This document shows, one piece after another, positions 41,621 through 43,614 of a DNA stretch of 43,614 nucleotides (the stretch's first letter is position 1; every line of letters begins with the position of its first letter). The translations under genes and the position numbers were made by a program. Where the stretch lies: assembly GCF_028209395.1 (NCBI RefSeq), contig NZ_JAQLDQ010000017.1:1-43614 (forward strand). The letters are read 5' to 3'. The stretch comes from Collinsella aerofaciens. Lineage in GTDB: Bacteria; Actinomycetota; Coriobacteriia; Coriobacteriales; Coriobacteriaceae. The notes under the pieces were generated by a model. It worked only from the letters and a program-made list of their open reading frames with translations. It was not told the origin of the DNA and ran no database searches.

Positions 41621-43532
41621 GGCAACGACCGCCGAGCGCGCGCTCAACCGCAAGGGCGGCACCATGTCGCGCCTCATCAAGACGCTCTTTGGCTTCTATC
41701 CCGTGCTTTTGCCCCTCGTCGTCGCCGGCGTGGTGCTCTGCGCCATCATCAACTCCATCGGCGCGACCTTCCTGCAGAGCGCCCTGCAAATTATTGGCGA
41801 ATCGTGGCAGTCGGGCGATTGGGAAGCCGCGCAGCCCAAGATCGCACAGCTCGTGACCACCCTCGCCTGCATCTACGGCGTCGGCGTCCTGTCCTCGCTC
41901 TTCTGGAACCGCGCCATGGCTATCGTCACGCAGGGCTCGCTGGAGAAGCTGCGCGAGATGATGTTCAACCGCATGCAGGACCTGCCGATCCGCTACTTCG
42001 ACACGCACCAGCGCGGCGATGTCATGAGCCACTACACCAACGACATCGACACGCTGCGTCAGATGATCAGCCAGTCGCTGCCCAACCTGCTCATGACGAT
42101 CATCATCATCGTCACGGTGTTCTTTATCATGCTGTACTACAGCGTGTGGATGTGCCTGGTCATCATCGCCGGCGTCGCCTTTATGACCTTTATGACCAAG
42201 CTGCTCGGCTCCAACTCCGCGCGCTTCTTCATTGCGCAGCAGACCGAGCTCGGCGTGGTCGAGGGCCATATCGAGGAGGTCATGAACGGCCAGAAGGTCG
42301 TCAAGGCGTTCTGCCACGAGTCTGCCGCCGAGGCCGATTTTGACGAGCGCAACGAAAAGCTCTTCGAGGTCTCCCAGAAGGCCAACATGTACGCCAACAT
42401 CCTCATGCCCATCCTTATGAACCTGGGCAACCTGCTCTACGTGCTGGTCGCACTGGCGGGCGGCATTTTCCTGGCGCTGGGCGCGCCCAACCTGAGCATC
42501 TCGGGCATGGCGCTGTCCATCGCCGTCGTGGTGCCGTTCCTCAACATGACCAAGCAGTTCTGCGGACAGATCGGCCAGATCTCGCAGCAGATCAACGCCG
42601 TGGTCATGGGCCTCGCCGGCGCCGACCGCATCTTTGAGCTCATCGACGAGAAGCCCGAGGCCGACGAAGGCTACGTGACGCTCGTCAACGCACAGGTGAA
42701 CCCCGAAACCTGGGAGCTCGAGGAGGCCGACCACCACACCGGCATGTGGGCATGGAAACATCCGCACCGCGCAACCGGCGAGATCGAGTACGTGCCGCTG
42801 CGCGGCGACCTGGTCATGGACAACGTCGACTTTGGCTACACGCCCGACCACGAGGTGCTGCACGGCGTGTCCGTGTTTGCCAAGCCGGGCCAGAAGGTCG
42901 CGTTTGTCGGCGCCACCGGTGCCGGCAAGACGACCATCACCAACCTCATCAACCGCTTCTATGACATTGCCGACGGCAAGATTCGCTACGACGGCATCAA
43001 CGTCAATAAGATCCGCAAGGCCGATCTGCGCCGCTCGCTGGGCGTCGTGCTGCAGGACGTGAACCTGTTCACCGGCACCGTGATGGATAACATCCGCTAC
43101 GGCAACCTGGATGCGACCGACGAGGAGTGCATCGCGGCGGCCAAGCTCGCGGGCGCGGACGACTTTATCACCCGCCTGCCCGACGGCTACGACACCATGC
43201 TTACCGGCAACGGTGCCCAGCTGTCGCAAGGCCAGCGTCAGCTGATTTCGATCGCGCGCGCCGCCGTCGCCGATCCGCCGGCAATGATTCTGGACGAGGC
43301 CACGAGCTCCATCGACACCCGCACCGAGGCCATCGTGCAGGCGGGCATGGATAAGCTCATGGAGGGCCGCACGACGTTTGTCATCGCGCACCGCCTGTCC
43401 ACCGTGCGCAACTCTGACGCGATCATCTGCCTGGATCACGGCCGCATCATCGAGCGCGGCAACCATGATGAGCTGATTGCCAAGCGCGGGTATTACTACC
43501 AGCTGTACACGGGTGCGTTTGAGCTGGAGTAG
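41613..43532 (+). CDS. heterodimeric ABC exporter subunit with canonical ATPase site
   Basis: This partner half-transporter has 639 aa, with six membrane helices (about 35-330) and an ATPase domain with Walker A GATGAGKTT, the signature QLSQGQRQL, Walker B MILDEATSSID (catalytic Glu present) and the H-loop VIAHRLSTVR. An extra loop of about 40 residues lies between the membrane part and the ATPase. The start is the ATG at 41613 with GGAAGGAGG upstream. With the preceding gene it is predicted to export a lipid or drug under MarR control. Confidence 0.94.
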   Translation: MSKATTAERALNRKGGTMSRLIKTLFGFYPVLLPLVVAGVVLCAIINSIGATFLQSALQIIGESWQSGDWEAAQPKIAQLVTTLACIYGVGVLSSLFWNRAMAIVTQGSLEKLREMMFNRMQDLPIRYFDTHQRGDVMSHYTNDIDTLRQMISQSLPNLLMTIIIIVTVFFIMLYYSVWMCLVIIAGVAFMTFMTKLLGSNSARFFIAQQTELGVVEGHIEEVMNGQKVVKAFCHESAAEADFDERNEKLFEVSQKANMYANILMPILMNLGNLLYVLVALAGGIFLALGAPNLSISGMALSIAVVVPFLNMTKQFCGQIGQISQQINAVVMGLAGADRIFELIDEKPEADEGYVTLVNAQVNPETWELEEADHHTGMWAWKHPHRATGEIEYVPLRGDLVMDNVDFGYTPDHEVLHGVSVFAKPGQKVAFVGATGAGKTTITNLINRFYDIADGKIRYDGINVNKIRKADLRRSLGVVLQDVNLFTGTVMDNIRYGNLDATDEECIAAAKLAGADDFITRLPDGYDTMLTGNGAQLSQGQRQLISIARAAVADPPAMILDEATSSIDTRTEAIVQAGMDKLMEGRTTFVIAHRLSTVRNSDAIICLDHGRIIERGNHDELIAKRGYYYQLYTGAFELE

Positions 43533-43544
43533 GAACGGTTACTG

Positions 43545-43582
43545 ACGGAGGGTGCCCCGGGGCGGCGGGGTAATTCCTCCGT
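43545..43582 (+). terminator. hairpin after the ABC exporter operon
   Basis: ACGGAGG at 43545-43551 pairs with CCTCCGT at 43576-43582 around a GC-rich loop. There is no T-run, so termination is uncertain. Confidence 0.45.
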
Positions 43583-43614
43583 GCTCAAACATTCTCGCTT
43601 CGCTGCGAAACTGC

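Noticed and set aside
39737..43466. Two long minus-strand frames (647 and 651 codons) opposite the ABC exporter genes
   Set aside because: The composition is that of an antisense reading of transporter codons, and the opposite strand has complete ABC motifs.

Overview
The window is a high-GC chromosomal segment that looks like Collinsella or a close relative in the Coriobacteriia. I infer this from base composition, the style of the proteins, frequent GTG/TTG starts and the many intergenic hairpin repeats; no rRNA or other taxonomic marker is present, so the genus is a guess. 41 protein genes are supported and no tRNA, rRNA or CRISPR array was seen. Most genes are on the minus strand.

Layout. 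178-4431: a phosphohexomutase, a DtxR-type metalloregulator followed by a homocysteine S-methyltransferase, and divergent pepT. 4683-14275: an F-type ATP synthase operon (small membrane protein, then B-E-F-H-A-G-D-C) with its own promoter and terminator, followed on the same strand by murA and an LCP cell-wall ligase. 14467-18314: upp, glpK, tsaC and a hicAB toxin-antitoxin pair. 18383-21290: prmC and prfA, separated by an unusually long gap. 21582-25973: a glutamine-type amino-acid ABC importer and an M20 peptidase. 26230-28072: an aldose 1-epimerase-like protein and an unrecognised membrane protein.

28247-34082 is the most interesting part. It is a one-strand cluster encoding an LpdD-like prenyl-flavin chaperone fused to an isopentenyl-diphosphate-isomerase-like Nudix domain, a DASS-type anion transporter, a UbiD/LpdC-like hydroxyarylic acid decarboxylase, UbiX and a MerR regulator. 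Together these could import an aromatic acid, make and load the prFMN cofactor, and decarboxylate the acid. The fusion joins prenyl-donor chemistry directly to cofactor handling. In the Nudix half all five IDI metal ligands are kept, but the catalytic cysteine is displaced by one position, so phosphohydrolysis rather than isomerisation is possible.

34244-43532: an MFS exporter, a low-molecular-weight tyrosine phosphatase, an AAA/DUF4143 ATPase flanked by nested palindromes and preceded by three 33-bp-phased iterons, a pyridoxamine-kinase-like gene with a cysteine-rich partner, and a MarR-controlled heterodimeric ABC exporter.

A second theme is a set of dispersed intergenic hairpin elements, called A to E here. 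Most abut the stop codon of a minus-strand gene, and several are modular (a variable hairpin plus a constant GGGACTGTCC-type hairpin). Element A shows compensatory base changes between copies, so its folded form appears to be maintained.
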